Below the pieces are notes generated by a model, which worked only from the letters and a program-made list of their open reading frames with translations, ran no database searches and was not told the origin of the DNA. A stretch of 64,000 bases of DNA from Proluteimonas flavola (lineage in GTDB: Bacteria; Pseudomonadota; Gammaproteobacteria; Xanthomonadales; Xanthomonadaceae), in the NCBI RefSeq assembly GCF_021191705.1, contig NZ_JAIWPU010000003.1, positions 62,001-126,000 of the forward strand, written 5' to 3'. The translations under genes and the position numbers were made by a program. This document shows positions 52,740 through 61,735 of the stretch, in pieces; within the stretch, counting starts at the first letter, position 1; each line of letters opens with the position of its first letter.

Positions 52740-53335
52740 CAGCGCGATTCCAGCGCGCGGATCCGCAGCGTGAACCGCACCTGGTCGGCGAGCGCATAGC
52801 CCCAGCGATCCATCGCGTACTGGCTGCGCCGCACGTCGCCTTCGCCGACCACATCGCAGTCCAGGCCGGGACGCGCGCATTCGGCGGCCACGATCCGGAA
52901 GGTTTCCCGGCGCTGCACGCCGCGGATGCTGAGGATGCCGGTCATCTCGCCGCCGTCGCGCGTCAGCGTGGCGGGGTAGGGGTCGGAGACGAAGCGCACT
53001 TCGGGAAACCGCGCGACATCGAACACGCCCGGCCCGCGGGTGATGCGGGTGTAGGCGCGGCTGTCGACGATCTCGACGCTTTCGGCATCCAGGATCAACC
53101 GCACCTGATGGCGGCCATCGGCCAGCACGGCGATCTCACCGCGCCAGTCGTCGAAACGGCCTTCCAGTTGCTGGCCCCAGCGGGTCTTGAGGCTGAAGCC
53201 GATCTCCGAACGCGTCCGGTCGAGCGACAGCGTGTGGCCGGGCGCGTCGGTCGATGCGAATGCAGGCGCGACGCAGGCCGCCGACAGGCACAGGCCCGCC
53301 AGTGTACGCAGCACGGAGCCGGCGGCGTGGGCCAT
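52739..53335 (-). CDS. YceI-family periplasmic protein
   Basis: Exported lipocalin-like protein of about 198 residues. The signal peptide is MAHAAGSVLRTLAGLCLSAACVAPAFAS. The YceI pattern follows: HTLSLDRTRSEIGFSLKTRWG, GRFDDWRGEI, SRAYTRITRGPGVFDVARFPEVRFVS, MTGILSIRGVQRRETF, and SQYAMDRWGYALADQVRFTLRI. It binds isoprenoid-like or amphiphilic lipids in homologues. The start could be the GTG at 53383 that overlaps the SixA gene; I prefer ATG 53335 for the cleaner signal. It is coupled to the phospholipase gene. Confidence 0.9.
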   Translation of the reverse strand: MAHAAGSVLRTLAGLCLSAACVAPAFASTDAPGHTLSLDRTRSEIGFSLKTRWGQQLEGRFDDWRGEIAVLADGRHQVRLILDAESVEIVDSRAYTRITRGPGVFDVARFPEVRFVSDPYPATLTRDGGEMTGILSIRGVQRRETFRIVAAECARPGLDCDVVGEGDVRRSQYAMDRWGYALADQVRFTLRIRALESR

Positions 53336-53373
53336 GGGCGAAGCGGCGTGGGACGAAGCGGGCGCCGGTGCGC

Positions 53374-53850
53374 CTACGGCCACCAGAACGCCGAGAGTTC
53401 GGCGACGGCTGGTTCGACCGCGGCGCCCGTCGGCAAGGTCAGCACCGCGATGCCGCCCGGCGGCATGCCGCGGTACTCGCCGGTCTGGCCGCTGTGCAGC
53501 AGCGCAGCCAGGCGTTCCAGACCGGGATTGTGGCCGACCAGCAACAGGCGGCCGGTGTCGCGGTGATCATCGAGCAGCGTCGCCAGGGTGCCGGGCGTCG
53601 CCTCGTAGATCGACGGTTCCAGGCGCTGGTCGACATAGCCGATCGCACCGAGCACCGCTTCCAGCGTTTCGCGGGTACGCCGCGCGGGCGAACACAGCAC
53701 GCAGTCGGGCACCAGATGCTTCTCGCGCAGCCAGCGACCCGCCGCCTCCGCTTCGGCCAGACCTTCGGCCGACAGGGGCCGGTCGATGTCGGCTTGCCCG
53801 GGCAGGGCGGGATCGGCGTGGGCGTGGCGGAGCAGGATCAGTTCGCGCAT
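53374..53850 (-). CDS. sixA: SixA-type phosphohistidine phosphatase
   Basis: Histidine-phosphatase-superfamily protein of 158 residues. The catalytic motif is LLRHAHADPA (RHxxA), then CSPARRTRETLEAVL and the second catalytic His in LLVGHNPGLERLAALL. SixA removes phosphate from phosphohistidine of HPt domains or of the nitrogen-PTS protein NPr. It lies between an orphan parA (77 bp upstream) and YceI, which it overlaps if the GTG start of YceI is used. Confidence 0.93.
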   Translation of the reverse strand: MRELILLRHAHADPALPGQADIDRPLSAEGLAEAEAAGRWLREKHLVPDCVLCSPARRTRETLEAVLGAIGYVDQRLEPSIYEATPGTLATLLDDHRDTGRLLLVGHNPGLERLAALLHSGQTGEYRGMPPGGIAVLTLPTGAAVEPAVAELSAFWWP

Positions 53851-53927
53851 GTGCGGTCGGCGGCCTCGTTTTGTGACTTCAATGACGGGCGGAGCGTTCG
53901 GATGCGGTGAACGCGTCAGCGGACAGC

Positions 53928-54560
53928 CTACTTCCGGACCCATTTCAGCAGCGGCGCCCAGTCGTCCTGATGGTCGCGCACCTGCGCCGAATGGTAGTCG
54001 AACAGGCTCTTGCCCAGCCCGACGAGCATCACGTAGGCCTGGCTGTCGCGCAGTTGCGCGACCACCGGATACGGCCATTGCGCCAGCAGTGCGAGCGCCT
54101 GTTGCGAGGCATTGGTGTGCGGCCGCAGGCGATTGGCGACCAGGCCCACGCGGGTCTGGCCGCGACGGATGCGCGGATGCTTGGCCAGCGTGTTGAGGAA
54201 GCCCACGGTCGCGTCGATGTCGAGCGCCGACGGCAGCACCGGCACCACGATGGCGTCGGCGATCTCCAGATACGCATCGAGATCGTCGGCCATCGCGCCG
54301 GCAGGCGCGTCGATCACCAGCCGGGTCGCGCCCTCGGGAATCGAGGCCAGCACCTTCTTGTGGCGCGCGCTGCCGTCGACCGGCAACACGGCCGCTTCCA
54401 ACCCGGCGCGGCGCTCGGCCCAGCGTGTGGATGAGTGCTGCGGATCGGCATCGACCAGCACCGTCGACTCGCCGGCCAGCGCGGCGTGCGCTGCGAGATG
54501 GGTGGCGATCGTGGTCTTGCCCACGCCCCCCTTGGAACTGGCCACCAGTACCGTCTTCAT
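53928..54560 (-). CDS. ParA/MinD-family ATPase (orphan)
   Basis: Deviant Walker A ATPase of 210 residues: SSKGGVGKTTIATHLA, switch/Walker regions VDADPQHSSTRWAERR and RLVIDAPAG. It is a short ParA form without an N-terminal HTH. No ParB or parS-like gene is adjacent, so it is not a plasmid-type partition pair. It is more like chromosomal orphan ParAs that position other cargo. ATG at 54560. Confidence 0.92.
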   Translation of the reverse strand: MKTVLVASSKGGVGKTTIATHLAAHAALAGESTVLVDADPQHSSTRWAERRAGLEAAVLPVDGSARHKKVLASIPEGATRLVIDAPAGAMADDLDAYLEIADAIVVPVLPSALDIDATVGFLNTLAKHPRIRRGQTRVGLVANRLRPHTNASQQALALLAQWPYPVVAQLRDSQAYVMLVGLGKSLFDYHSAQVRDHQDDWAPLLKWVRK

Positions 54561-54602
54561 CGAAGTCTCCGGGTCGGTTCGCGCATCGAGCGTACACCGC
54601 CC

Positions 54603-54815
54603 GTGCGACGCCCGCGACCGCGCGCCGTCGAACTGTTCCGGCAGTCGCTGCTGCAGGTCTGGCGCGCGCTGTACCGCTGGACGATCGCCGAAAGCCTACG
54701 CCGCGTGGATCTGGACGACGAATCGGAGACCGGCACCGCGGCCGACGACGTCCGTCGCCAGGGCGCGCGAGCGGACGGAGCCGGCGGATCGATCCGTGAC
54801 CGCCGAAGTCTCATG
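54603..54815 (+). pseudogene. Possible gene remnant ahead of a repeat
   Basis: From GTG 54603 the frame reads RAVELFRQSLLQVWRALYRWTIAESLRRVD and then acidic DLDDESETGTAADDV. It looks like a natural amphipathic helical protein start, unlike the low-complexity frames around it. The frame does not stop but runs through the repeat at 54825-54872 into the lipoprotein, which makes no sense as one protein. It may be a short gene whose end was lost when the repeat arrived. No family recognised. Confidence 0.3.
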
Positions 54816-54824
54816 CACACCAAG

Positions 54825-54872
54825 CGTCATTCCCGCGGCTTCAAACAGACGGATGTCTGGTCAGGCGGGAAT
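54825..54872. repeat. Intergenic palindrome (CGTCATTCCCGC type)
   Basis: CGTCATTCCCGC at 54825-54836 pairs with GCGGGAAT at 54865-54872, with CAGAC/GTCTG inside. This is a common proteobacterial intergenic palindrome. It lies within the spacer before the small lipoprotein gene. Confidence 0.6.
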
Positions 54873-54983
54873 CCATGGACGTCGATCCGACCCGAGGCAT
54901 CGAACGGTACCCGGTTGAACACCGGGCCAGCGTCTGGCGGCATGATGAACCCGCGACTTCGAACCTGCACGCGAGGGCACCGG

Positions 54984-55532
54984 ATGCCGATCAGAACGAC
55001 GCACACATGGCCGGGCCTCTTCCTGCCGCTACTTCTGCTGACGGCATGCAGCCATCGCACCGCACAGGTCGAACGCGCGATGGTGCTCCCGCCGTCGGCG
55101 CAGGTGCATGCGGTCGAATCCCATCAGCGCTTCCTGATGGCGGCTCCGATCCACGATCCCGATCCGGCGTTTCCGGTCGGCGCGCGTCTCGAGGGCGAAC
55201 TGCGTCTGTGCGTCGGTTTCGTCGTCGATGCCGACGGCGCAGTCCGGAACGTTGCAGCCGATCGCGAGGGCGTGGGCTGCGCGGATCCCACCGGCCTGGC
55301 GACGGCACCTTTCGTCGAGGCCGTGACCGGCACGCTGCGCACCTGGCGCTACTTCGGCGCCGCCATCTGCACGTTTCCCGCCGATGTCGATCCGGATTCG
55401 GATCCCCGTTGCGAGGGCGAAGGCGTCGAGGTCGACGCCGTGCCGATCCGCCTGCGTTATGCGTTCACGTTCTCGTCCGAGCGTGGCGGACGCGTGTCGC
55501 GGACAACGTCCCGCGACACGAGGCACAGATGA
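54984..55532 (+). CDS. Small lipoprotein with TonB-C-terminal-like domain
   Basis: Lipoprotein of 182 residues (lipobox LLLTACS). The middle (GELRLCVGFVVDADGAVRNVAADREG ... ATAPFVEAVTGTLRTWRYFGAAICTFP) follows the TonB C-terminal pattern, in which a short beta-alpha-beta unit reads V-DxDGxVxxxxxxxS--F-xAaxxaxxxWxF. Three Cys may pair. Role unknown. I use the ATG at 54984; the frame is open far upstream without homology. It is divergent from parA. Confidence 0.72.
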   Translation: MPIRTTHTWPGLFLPLLLLTACSHRTAQVERAMVLPPSAQVHAVESHQRFLMAAPIHDPDPAFPVGARLEGELRLCVGFVVDADGAVRNVAADREGVGCADPTGLATAPFVEAVTGTLRTWRYFGAAICTFPADVDPDSDPRCEGEGVEVDAVPIRLRYAFTFSSERGGRVSRTTSRDTRHR

Positions 55533-55673
55533 CGCACGCTGCCGACGCAGCGCGGTGCGATGCCATCCGCCGACGCCGCCGGTCTCGCCGTTGCCGGGCT
55601 GCGGATCGGGCGTGACTCCCGCGCCGAGCGAACAGGGGATGCGGGGCCGCGCGAAACGGCGCGGACACATGCT

Positions 55674-56714
55674 TCAGCGCGGCGGCTGCCAGCCCGCGGG
55701 TGGTTCCAGCGGAATGCCGGCCTCCTGCAACGCGCGCGCGATCAGATCCGCTTCGGTGCGGATCGACGGGTCGGCGAGGAAGCGCACGAACTGACCGGCG
55801 CCATCGCGCGGCAGGGCGGCATTGGCGCGGCCCCATTCGAGCATCCGCCAGTCGAACGCGCGGCGGCGTGCCTGCACATCGGCACGCTCGGCCTGCGTGG
55901 TGGCGAGCCGTTCGAGCAGGGCCAGTCCGAGCATCTCACCGAACTGGGTGTCCGAACGGTTCACCATGATCCCGGCGATGTGGCGGCAGTCTCGCGAGCG
56001 GGTGGCGTTCGCACCCGGCGCGTCCGCGTCGCAGCCCTGCATCAGCGGCTCCAGCCCCGGGATCGCGACCGCGGCCCACAGGCCCATCGCAGTGATCGCG
56101 GCATGTTCGGTCGGCACGAATTCGCCGGCTTCGGCGAACGCGGCGCGCTCGGCCGGCGTCGGCGGCGTGCGCAGCAATGCGGCCTGCATCCAGCGCACCT
56201 GGTCGAGCATGCCGAGTTCGAACCGCGTCGCGACGCGCGCATCGGCGAGCAGTGCATCCACGCCGCCGCCACGCACCAGCAGCGGCGCGAGATTCTGCGG
56301 ATCGGCGCCGAGCCAGCGTTGCGCGGCGCGCAGCCGCGTCGCTTCGTCCGCGCCGTAGGCGAGCAGCGCATTGGCGAGCACATCGTTGCCCGCGCGCGCT
56401 GCAGCGTCGCGACGCCAGGCGCTGGCCTGCGCATCCGGCGACACCGGCTGCGAGGGCGCCTCGGTGTCGGGCTGCTCCGGGTTCGCATCGGCGAGCCCAC
56501 GCAGTACCGCAGCGAACGCCAGCTCGCGCGGCTGACCCGTCGCGGCGAGTGTGGCGGCACTGCGCTGCGACCAGCTGCGCCATGCGGTCCGATCGGCCGC
56601 GGTGTCCGGCTGCGCGACAGGCGCTTCGTCGAAACGCGAGTACGGTGCCTGCGCCTGCGCGGCGGGGACGAGCAGGGCGGCTGCACAGGCGGTCACGAGG
56701 ACGAGACGGATCAT
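55674..56714 (-). CDS. Exported protein of unknown function
   Basis: Protein of 346 residues with a signal peptide (MIRLVLVTACAAALLVPAAQAQA). The mature part is almost all alpha-helical and Ala-rich, with HEAT/TPR-like helix pairs (ATRLRAAQRWLGADPQNLAPLLVRGGGVDALLADA). Two Cys (MQGCDADAPG and SRDCRHIAG) lie close together and may form a disulfide. I do not recognise the family. It is downstream of ggt on the same strand with 149 bp between, so it is possibly separate. Confidence 0.8.
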   Translation of the reverse strand: MIRLVLVTACAAALLVPAAQAQAPYSRFDEAPVAQPDTAADRTAWRSWSQRSAATLAATGQPRELAFAAVLRGLADANPEQPDTEAPSQPVSPDAQASAWRRDAAARAGNDVLANALLAYGADEATRLRAAQRWLGADPQNLAPLLVRGGGVDALLADARVATRFELGMLDQVRWMQAALLRTPPTPAERAAFAEAGEFVPTEHAAITAMGLWAAVAIPGLEPLMQGCDADAPGANATRSRDCRHIAGIMVNRSDTQFGEMLGLALLERLATTQAERADVQARRRAFDWRMLEWGRANAALPRDGAGQFVRFLADPSIRTEADLIARALQEAGIPLEPPAGWQPPR

Positions 56715-56863
56715 GCGGATGCCGGGCAGGAAAGAGGCGGCCAGCATACCGGCGCCGGTCGTGGCCTGAAGTCGCGAGCACCACCAGCCCCGCCATGATC
56801 CATCTCCGCATGTCCCATTTCCCATTCGTGCGGTGGCGAGCATGGCGTCGTGCGTGGCCCGCG

Positions 56864-58576
56864 TCAGTAGCCCGCGGCCTGTCCGTCCTTGCGCGATTCG
56901 CTGGCGCCGGTCCAGCCGCCGTAGGGATTCTTCATGATCGCCTGGTAACCGCCATACGGGCCGTGCGAGAAGCGCACCGAATGGCCCTTCTGCATCAGCG
57001 CGCGCACGGTCTCGTACGGAAAGCCGGTTTCCAGGTCCACTTCGCCGCCATCGGTCATCGCGGTGTTCTGCCCGGTGGGTTCGGTCGAACCGTCGTGCTG
57101 GATGCGCGGCGCGTCGCCGGCTTCCTGCAGGTTCATGCCGAAGTCGAGCATGTTGATCAGGATCTGCACGTGGCCCTGCGGCTGCATCGCGCCGCCCATC
57201 ACGCCGAAGCTCAGCCACGGTTCGCCGTCCTTGGTCGCGAACGCGGGAATGATGGTGTGGAACGGGCGCTTGCCCGGCGCGTAGCCGTTGGGATGGTCCT
57301 CGCGCAGCACGAACTGCTCGCCGCGGTCCTGCAGGATGAAGCCCAGGCCCGGTGGTGCCATGCCGCTGCCCATGCCGCGGTAGTTCGACTGGATCAGCGA
57401 GACCATCATGCCCTCGGCGTCCGCGGTGGTCAGGTAGATCGTGTCGCCCTCGTCGAGCTGTTTCGGCGTGCCCGGCTGCACTTCGCGCAGCGCGGTGTCC
57501 ATCGAGATCAGCGCGCCGCGCTCGCGTGCGTAGTCCTTGGAGATCAGCCGCTCGACCGGCGCCGGATGGAAGGCCGGATCGGCGTACCAGCGCGCGCGAT
57601 CGGCGAAGGCGAGCTTCTTCGCCTCGACGAACAGATGCACGTGCTCGGGGCTGCCGAAGCCGTAGGACTTGAGGTCGTAGGGTTCCAGCAGGTTGAGGAT
57701 CTGCAGCGCGGCGATGCCCTGCCCGCTCGGCGGCAGTTCCCACAGTTCGACGCCGCGGTACGTGGTCGAGACGGGTTCGACCCAGTTGCCGGTATGCGCG
57801 GCGAGGTCTTCGTAGGCGAGGAAGCCGTCGTTCGCTGCGAAGTAATCGCCGATCACCCGCGCGATGTCGCCCTTGTAGAACGCATCGCGGCCGCCGTCGG
57901 CGATCGCCTGCAGCGTGTTCGCCAGATTCGGGTTGCGCCAGGTCTCGCCGGTGCGCGGCGCGCGGCCCTGAATCGTGAACTGCTCGGTGAAGCCCGGCCA
58001 CTTGCCCAGGCGCGGCACCGAACGATCCCAGTAGTACGCGATGACCTCGTGTACCGGATGGCCTTCGCGCGCATAGCGGATCGTCGGTGCGAGGTTCTCG
58101 GCCATCGCGCGCTTGCCGAAGCGGCCGTGCAGCGCGAACCAGCCGTCGACCGCGCCGGGCACGGTGACCGGCAACGGACCGTGCGAGGGAATGTCGCTCA
58201 GGCCGCGGCGCTGGAATTCGGCCAGCGTCAACGACTGCGGCGAACGGCCCGAGCCGTCGTAGCCGTACAGCCGCTTCGTCTTCGGGTCCCAGACGATCGC
58301 GAACAGATCGCCGCCGATGCCGTTGCCGGTCGGCTCCATCAGGCCGAGCGCCGCGTTGGCGGCAATCGCCGCATCGACCGCGCTGCCGCCGGCCTTCATC
58401 GTGTCGAGCGCGATCTGCGTCGCCAGCGGATGCGAGGTCGCGGCCATCGCGTGCGGCGCGTGCACCTCGCTGCGGGTCGCGAACGGCTGGCCGGTGATGC
58501 GGTCGGCGGCGAAGGCCGGGAGCGCCGGCACGGCGACCAGCAGCAGGACGGACAGCAGGCGAGCGTTACGAGACAT
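56864..58576 (-). CDS. ggt: Gamma-glutamyltransferase
   Basis: Periplasmic Ntn-hydrolase of 570 residues that cleaves glutathione and other gamma-glutamyl compounds. It has a signal peptide (cleavage near AFAADR). The self-cleavage site is at EGD-Thr379 (LDEGDTIYLTTAD), where the new N-terminal Thr is the nucleophile. GGxxxP-type glycine loops (SGQGIAALQILNLLEPY; GVMGGAMQPQGHVQILINMLDFGMNLQEAGDAPRI) are intact. The C-terminus ends SRKDGQAAGY as in the bacterial family. It stands beside the dipeptide operon but on the other strand. Confidence 0.95.
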   Translation of the reverse strand: MSRNARLLSVLLLVAVPALPAFAADRITGQPFATRSEVHAPHAMAATSHPLATQIALDTMKAGGSAVDAAIAANAALGLMEPTGNGIGGDLFAIVWDPKTKRLYGYDGSGRSPQSLTLAEFQRRGLSDIPSHGPLPVTVPGAVDGWFALHGRFGKRAMAENLAPTIRYAREGHPVHEVIAYYWDRSVPRLGKWPGFTEQFTIQGRAPRTGETWRNPNLANTLQAIADGGRDAFYKGDIARVIGDYFAANDGFLAYEDLAAHTGNWVEPVSTTYRGVELWELPPSGQGIAALQILNLLEPYDLKSYGFGSPEHVHLFVEAKKLAFADRARWYADPAFHPAPVERLISKDYARERGALISMDTALREVQPGTPKQLDEGDTIYLTTADAEGMMVSLIQSNYRGMGSGMAPPGLGFILQDRGEQFVLREDHPNGYAPGKRPFHTIIPAFATKDGEPWLSFGVMGGAMQPQGHVQILINMLDFGMNLQEAGDAPRIQHDGSTEPTGQNTAMTDGGEVDLETGFPYETVRALMQKGHSVRFSHGPYGGYQAIMKNPYGGWTGASESRKDGQAAGY

Positions 58577-58719
58577 CTGGATTTCCGGTGCGGATCAGGC
58601 GGACACGATACCGTCTGGCCGGCTGGACGGACGCGTTGTCGCATCCAGGCGGCGGTTGCGCGGGAGATGGCGCGGATGGGCGCTCTTCAAGCGCGCGATC
58701 GACGCACACGCGCATGCCC

Positions 58720-58742
58720 ATCGCGCGCGAGCGCGCTCCTAC
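58720..58742. repeat. Single REP-like unit
   Basis: Same core as the arm of the 25639-25708 element but with GAG for AAG and ending CTCCTAC (GTAG type). It lies between ggt and the XRE-cupin gene. A degenerate partner (AAGCGCGCGATCG) lies at about 58688-58701. Confidence 0.6.
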
Positions 58743-58764
58743 GGACATACAACGACGCGACGCG

Positions 58765-59469
58765 CTAAGGCTGCGCCGCTTTCTTCCCCGCGCGCCTGGC
58801 CGGCTTCGCCACCGGCCCAAGTTGCCGGACCTTGGTGGTGACGGCCCCTTCCTCGCCATGCAGCGTCAGCAGCGATTCCATGAGCTGCTCGTCGGCGCTG
58901 GAGCACACGCCGAGCAGCAGCACTTCGTCGCAGCCTTCGGCAGCGATGTAGGCGTGGCCCATGTTCGAGTCGATGTACACGCCCTCGCCGGTCTCCAGCA
59001 CCATCGGGTCGTAGAACTCGGTGTGCACCTCCATGCGTCCCTCGAGGACATGGATGTACTCCTCGCCGGAGTGGCGCACCAGCTCGCCGAACGCCTCGAT
59101 GCTCTTGGCGCGCACGCGGGTGAGCACCGGGATCATGCGCTTGCGGCGCAGTTCCGGGCACAGGTAGTAGTAGTCGTAGTTGGGCGTGGTGACCCGGATC
59201 GCGTCCTCGATCCGGCCGATGCTGCGCCGCGCGGTGACCGGCGGTTCGGGCGCCTCGTCCTGTTCGGCGAACAGCTCCGACATGCGCAGCTGCAGGCGTT
59301 GGCTGAGTTGCAGCAGCTTGTCGTAGGTCAGCGTCAGCCGGTCGTGCTCGACCTTCGACAGGGTCGACAGCGGAATGCCGGAGTGTTCGCTCATCTGCTT
59401 GAGCGTCCAGCCTTTTCGCGCGCGCAGCGAGCGCAGCAGGTGGCCGATGGTGGGGTGTTGCGCTGTCAT
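58765..59469 (-). CDS. XRE-family regulator with C-terminal cupin domain
   Basis: Regulator of 234 residues. The helix-turn-helix (about 8-65; LLRSLRARKGWTLKQMSEHSGIPLSTLSKVEHDR) is followed by a linker and a cupin sensor (about 110-205; AFGELVRHSGEEYIHVLEGRMEVHTEFYDPMVLETGEGVYIDSNMGHAYIA), then a basic tail (KPARRAGKKAAQP). The PuuR/SinR-like class usually senses amino-acid or polyamine-like ligands. It is divergent from the serine hydrolase/epimerase/transporter operon across 177 bp that contain a promoter and an inverted repeat, so it most likely controls that operon. Confidence 0.93.
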   Translation of the reverse strand: MTAQHPTIGHLLRSLRARKGWTLKQMSEHSGIPLSTLSKVEHDRLTLTYDKLLQLSQRLQLRMSELFAEQDEAPEPPVTARRSIGRIEDAIRVTTPNYDYYYLCPELRRKRMIPVLTRVRAKSIEAFGELVRHSGEEYIHVLEGRMEVHTEFYDPMVLETGEGVYIDSNMGHAYIAAEGCDEVLLLGVCSSADEQLMESLLTLHGEEGAVTTKVRQLGPVAKPARRAGKKAAQP

Positions 59470-59588
59470 CCTTGTTGGGTCCGTTCGTGTTCTCTACGGG
59501 ATCATCATCGCCCCAGCGGGCGGCCGGTGGAAAGGCGCTGCGGCATTCGCCGCCGCCCTTGACCGTTCTATGGGGACTTCCGGCACGG

Positions 59589-59617
59589 TTGACAATTCTC
59601 TGATTGGGATCAATATC
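59589..59617 (+). promoter_or_regulatory. Promoter of the dipeptide operon
   Basis: TTGACA (59589-59594) matches the -35 consensus exactly. After a 17-bp spacer comes AATATC (59612-59617) as a weak -10. The predicted start is about 20 bases before the ATG at 59647. Confidence 0.65.
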
Positions 59618-59626
59618 GCCAATCAG
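59600..59626. promoter_or_regulatory. Probable operator of the XRE-cupin regulator
   Basis: CTGATTGG (59600-59607) and its exact complement CCAATCAG (59619-59626) are 11 bases apart, covering the -10 of the dipeptide operon promoter. A dimeric HTH repressor bound here would exclude RNA polymerase. Confidence 0.6.
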
Positions 59627-59646
59627 GACAAAACCGGGGCGATGCG

Positions 59647-61671
59647 ATGCGCGTGATTCCTATATCCCTGTTCGCCGGGCTCTTCGCAGTCGGCCTCGCA
59701 TTCGCGGCGACTCAGGACGCGGCGATCCCGCCCGCGCCCGTGACCGCGCCCCTGACGCCGGCAGCACCCGTCGACGCCACTGTGGTGGACGCGCAGGCGC
59801 CCGTTGCCCCCGGCGGCGCACCGGCGCTGACATCCGCGGATGCCGAAGCCTGGCTGGACGGGTTCTTTCCGTATGCGCTGGCCGCCGGCGACATTGCCGG
59901 CGCCGTGGTCGTGGTGGTGAAGGACGGCGAGGTGTTGCTGCAGAAGGGTTACGGCCATGCCGATGTCGCCGCGCGCACGCCGGTCGATCCGGCCGCCACG
60001 CTGTTCCGGCCGGGCTCGGTGTCCAAGCTGTTCACCTGGACGGCGGTGATGCAGCTGGTCGAGCAAGGCAAGCTCGACCTCGACGCCGACGTCAACCAGT
60101 ACCTCGACTTCGAGATTCCGGCGCGCGACGGCACGCCGGTGACGCTGCGCCAGGCGATGACCCACACCACCGGCTTCGAAGAGCAGGTCCGCGCGCTGAT
60201 CACGGCCGACCCCGACGAGATCTCGCCGCTGGGCGCCGCGCTGAAGCACTGGGTGCCCGAGCGCATCCATGTGCCGGGCGCCACGCCGGCCTACTCGAAC
60301 TACGCGACCGCGCTGGCCGGCTATATCGTCGAGCGCGTGTCGGGCGAATCGTTCGACGACTACATCGAACGCCACATCTTCCAGCCGCTCGGCATGGCGC
60401 ATTCGAGCTTCCGCCAGCCGCTGCCGGCGCCGCTGCTGGCGAACATGTCGATGGGCTACTCGAAGGCCTCCGACGGGGAGGCCAAGCCCTACGAATTCAT
60501 CAGCCTGGCGCCTGCCGGCAGCCTCGCCGCCACCGGCGCCGACATGGGGCGCTTCATGATCGCGCACCTGCAGGACGGCGCATTCGGCGACGCGCGCATC
60601 CTCGGCGCCGACACCGCGCGCCAGATGCATTCGACCGCACAGGCGTCGATCGGTCCGCTCAACCGCATGATGCTCGGCTTCTACGAAACCTCGGTCAACG
60701 GGCGCCGCGCGATCTCGCACGGTGGCGACACGCAGTGGTTCCACAGCGATCTGCAGTTGTTCCTCGACGACGGCATCGGGCTGTTCGTCTCGATGAACAG
60801 TTCCGGCCGCGACGGCGCGACCGGCCATATCCGTTACGCGCTGTCGCGTGGATTCGCCGACCGCTATCTGCCCGGCACACCCGCGCAGACGCCCGGCGTG
60901 CCGGAGGCCGATGCCAGGGCCCACGCCCAACAGCTCGCCGGCACCTACACCAGCAGCCGCCGGCCGGACCGCAACTTCCTGTCGCTGGCCAACGTGCTGG
61001 GACCGGTCAAGGTGGCCGCCAACGCGGACGGCACGATCGCCGTGGCGATGGCGACGGGCGCCGGCGGGGCACCAAAGCAGTGGCGCGAAGTGGCGCCTTA
61101 CGTGTGGCAGGACCTCGCCAGCACGGACCGTCTCGCGGCCGACGTCGTCGACGGCAGGGTGGTGCGTTTCACCATGGAGCCGTACGCGCCGATCATGGTG
61201 TTCGAACGCGTTTCGGCGTGGCAGGCACTGGCGATGCCGCTGCTGGTCGCGAGCCTGGTCGTGCTGCTCTTGACCGTCGTGGCATGGCCGGTCTCGGCCC
61301 TGGTGCGGCGCTACTACGGCGCGCCCTACCGGCTGACCGGCACCGACGCACGCGCGCATCGCCTGGTGCGGATCGCCGCGCTGCTGGTGCTGCTGGCGAT
61401 GGGCGCGGCCCTGGCGCTCGTCGTCGGCATGCTGAGCAACCTCGCGATGACCAGCCCGGATACCGATGGCCTGATCATCGCCGTGCGGCTGTTCGCCACC
61501 GTGGTGCTGCCGCTCGGCGCGGCGGTCGCGGTCTGGAATGCGTGGCAGGTGCTGCGCGGCAGGCGCCGCGTGCTGGCCAAGCTGTGGGCATTGCTGCTGG
61601 CGCTGGCCTGCGTGTTCCTGCTGTGGATCGGCATCGCCAACCACGTCATCGGCTTCGGCGCGAACTACTGA
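59647..61671 (+). CDS. Exported serine hydrolase (beta-lactamase fold) with C-terminal membrane domain
   Basis: Protein of 674 residues: a signal peptide, a Pro/Ala-rich linker, then a class C beta-lactamase/DD-peptidase domain (about 65-420) with SVSK (SxxK, Ser nucleophile), YSNY (YxN) and SHGG (HxG). A lipocalin-like segment (about 430-530) and four hydrophobic helices (about 540-665) follow. The membrane tail ties the enzyme to the inner membrane facing the periplasm. As the first gene of an operon with a dipeptide epimerase and peptide importer, it may be a D-amino-acid-releasing or muropeptide peptidase. The motifs do not prove the substrate. Confidence 0.9.
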   Translation: MRVIPISLFAGLFAVGLAFAATQDAAIPPAPVTAPLTPAAPVDATVVDAQAPVAPGGAPALTSADAEAWLDGFFPYALAAGDIAGAVVVVVKDGEVLLQKGYGHADVAARTPVDPAATLFRPGSVSKLFTWTAVMQLVEQGKLDLDADVNQYLDFEIPARDGTPVTLRQAMTHTTGFEEQVRALITADPDEISPLGAALKHWVPERIHVPGATPAYSNYATALAGYIVERVSGESFDDYIERHIFQPLGMAHSSFRQPLPAPLLANMSMGYSKASDGEAKPYEFISLAPAGSLAATGADMGRFMIAHLQDGAFGDARILGADTARQMHSTAQASIGPLNRMMLGFYETSVNGRRAISHGGDTQWFHSDLQLFLDDGIGLFVSMNSSGRDGATGHIRYALSRGFADRYLPGTPAQTPGVPEADARAHAQQLAGTYTSSRRPDRNFLSLANVLGPVKVAANADGTIAVAMATGAGGAPKQWREVAPYVWQDLASTDRLAADVVDGRVVRFTMEPYAPIMVFERVSAWQALAMPLLVASLVVLLLTVVAWPVSALVRRYYGAPYRLTGTDARAHRLVRIAALLVLLAMGAALALVVGMLSNLAMTSPDTDGLIIAVRLFATVVLPLGAAVAVWNAWQVLRGRRRVLAKLWALLLALACVFLLWIGIANHVIGFGANY

Positions 61672-61735
61672 CGACCCGACGCACCGGCGGCATCGGCCGC
61701 CGGTGCCTTCGCCCCTGTCCCGACGAGGAACCCGC

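Noticed and set aside
53928-54560. Plasmid- or phage-derived partition locus
   Set aside because: Only parA is present, with ordinary chromosomal neighbours and no parB, replication or integrase gene.
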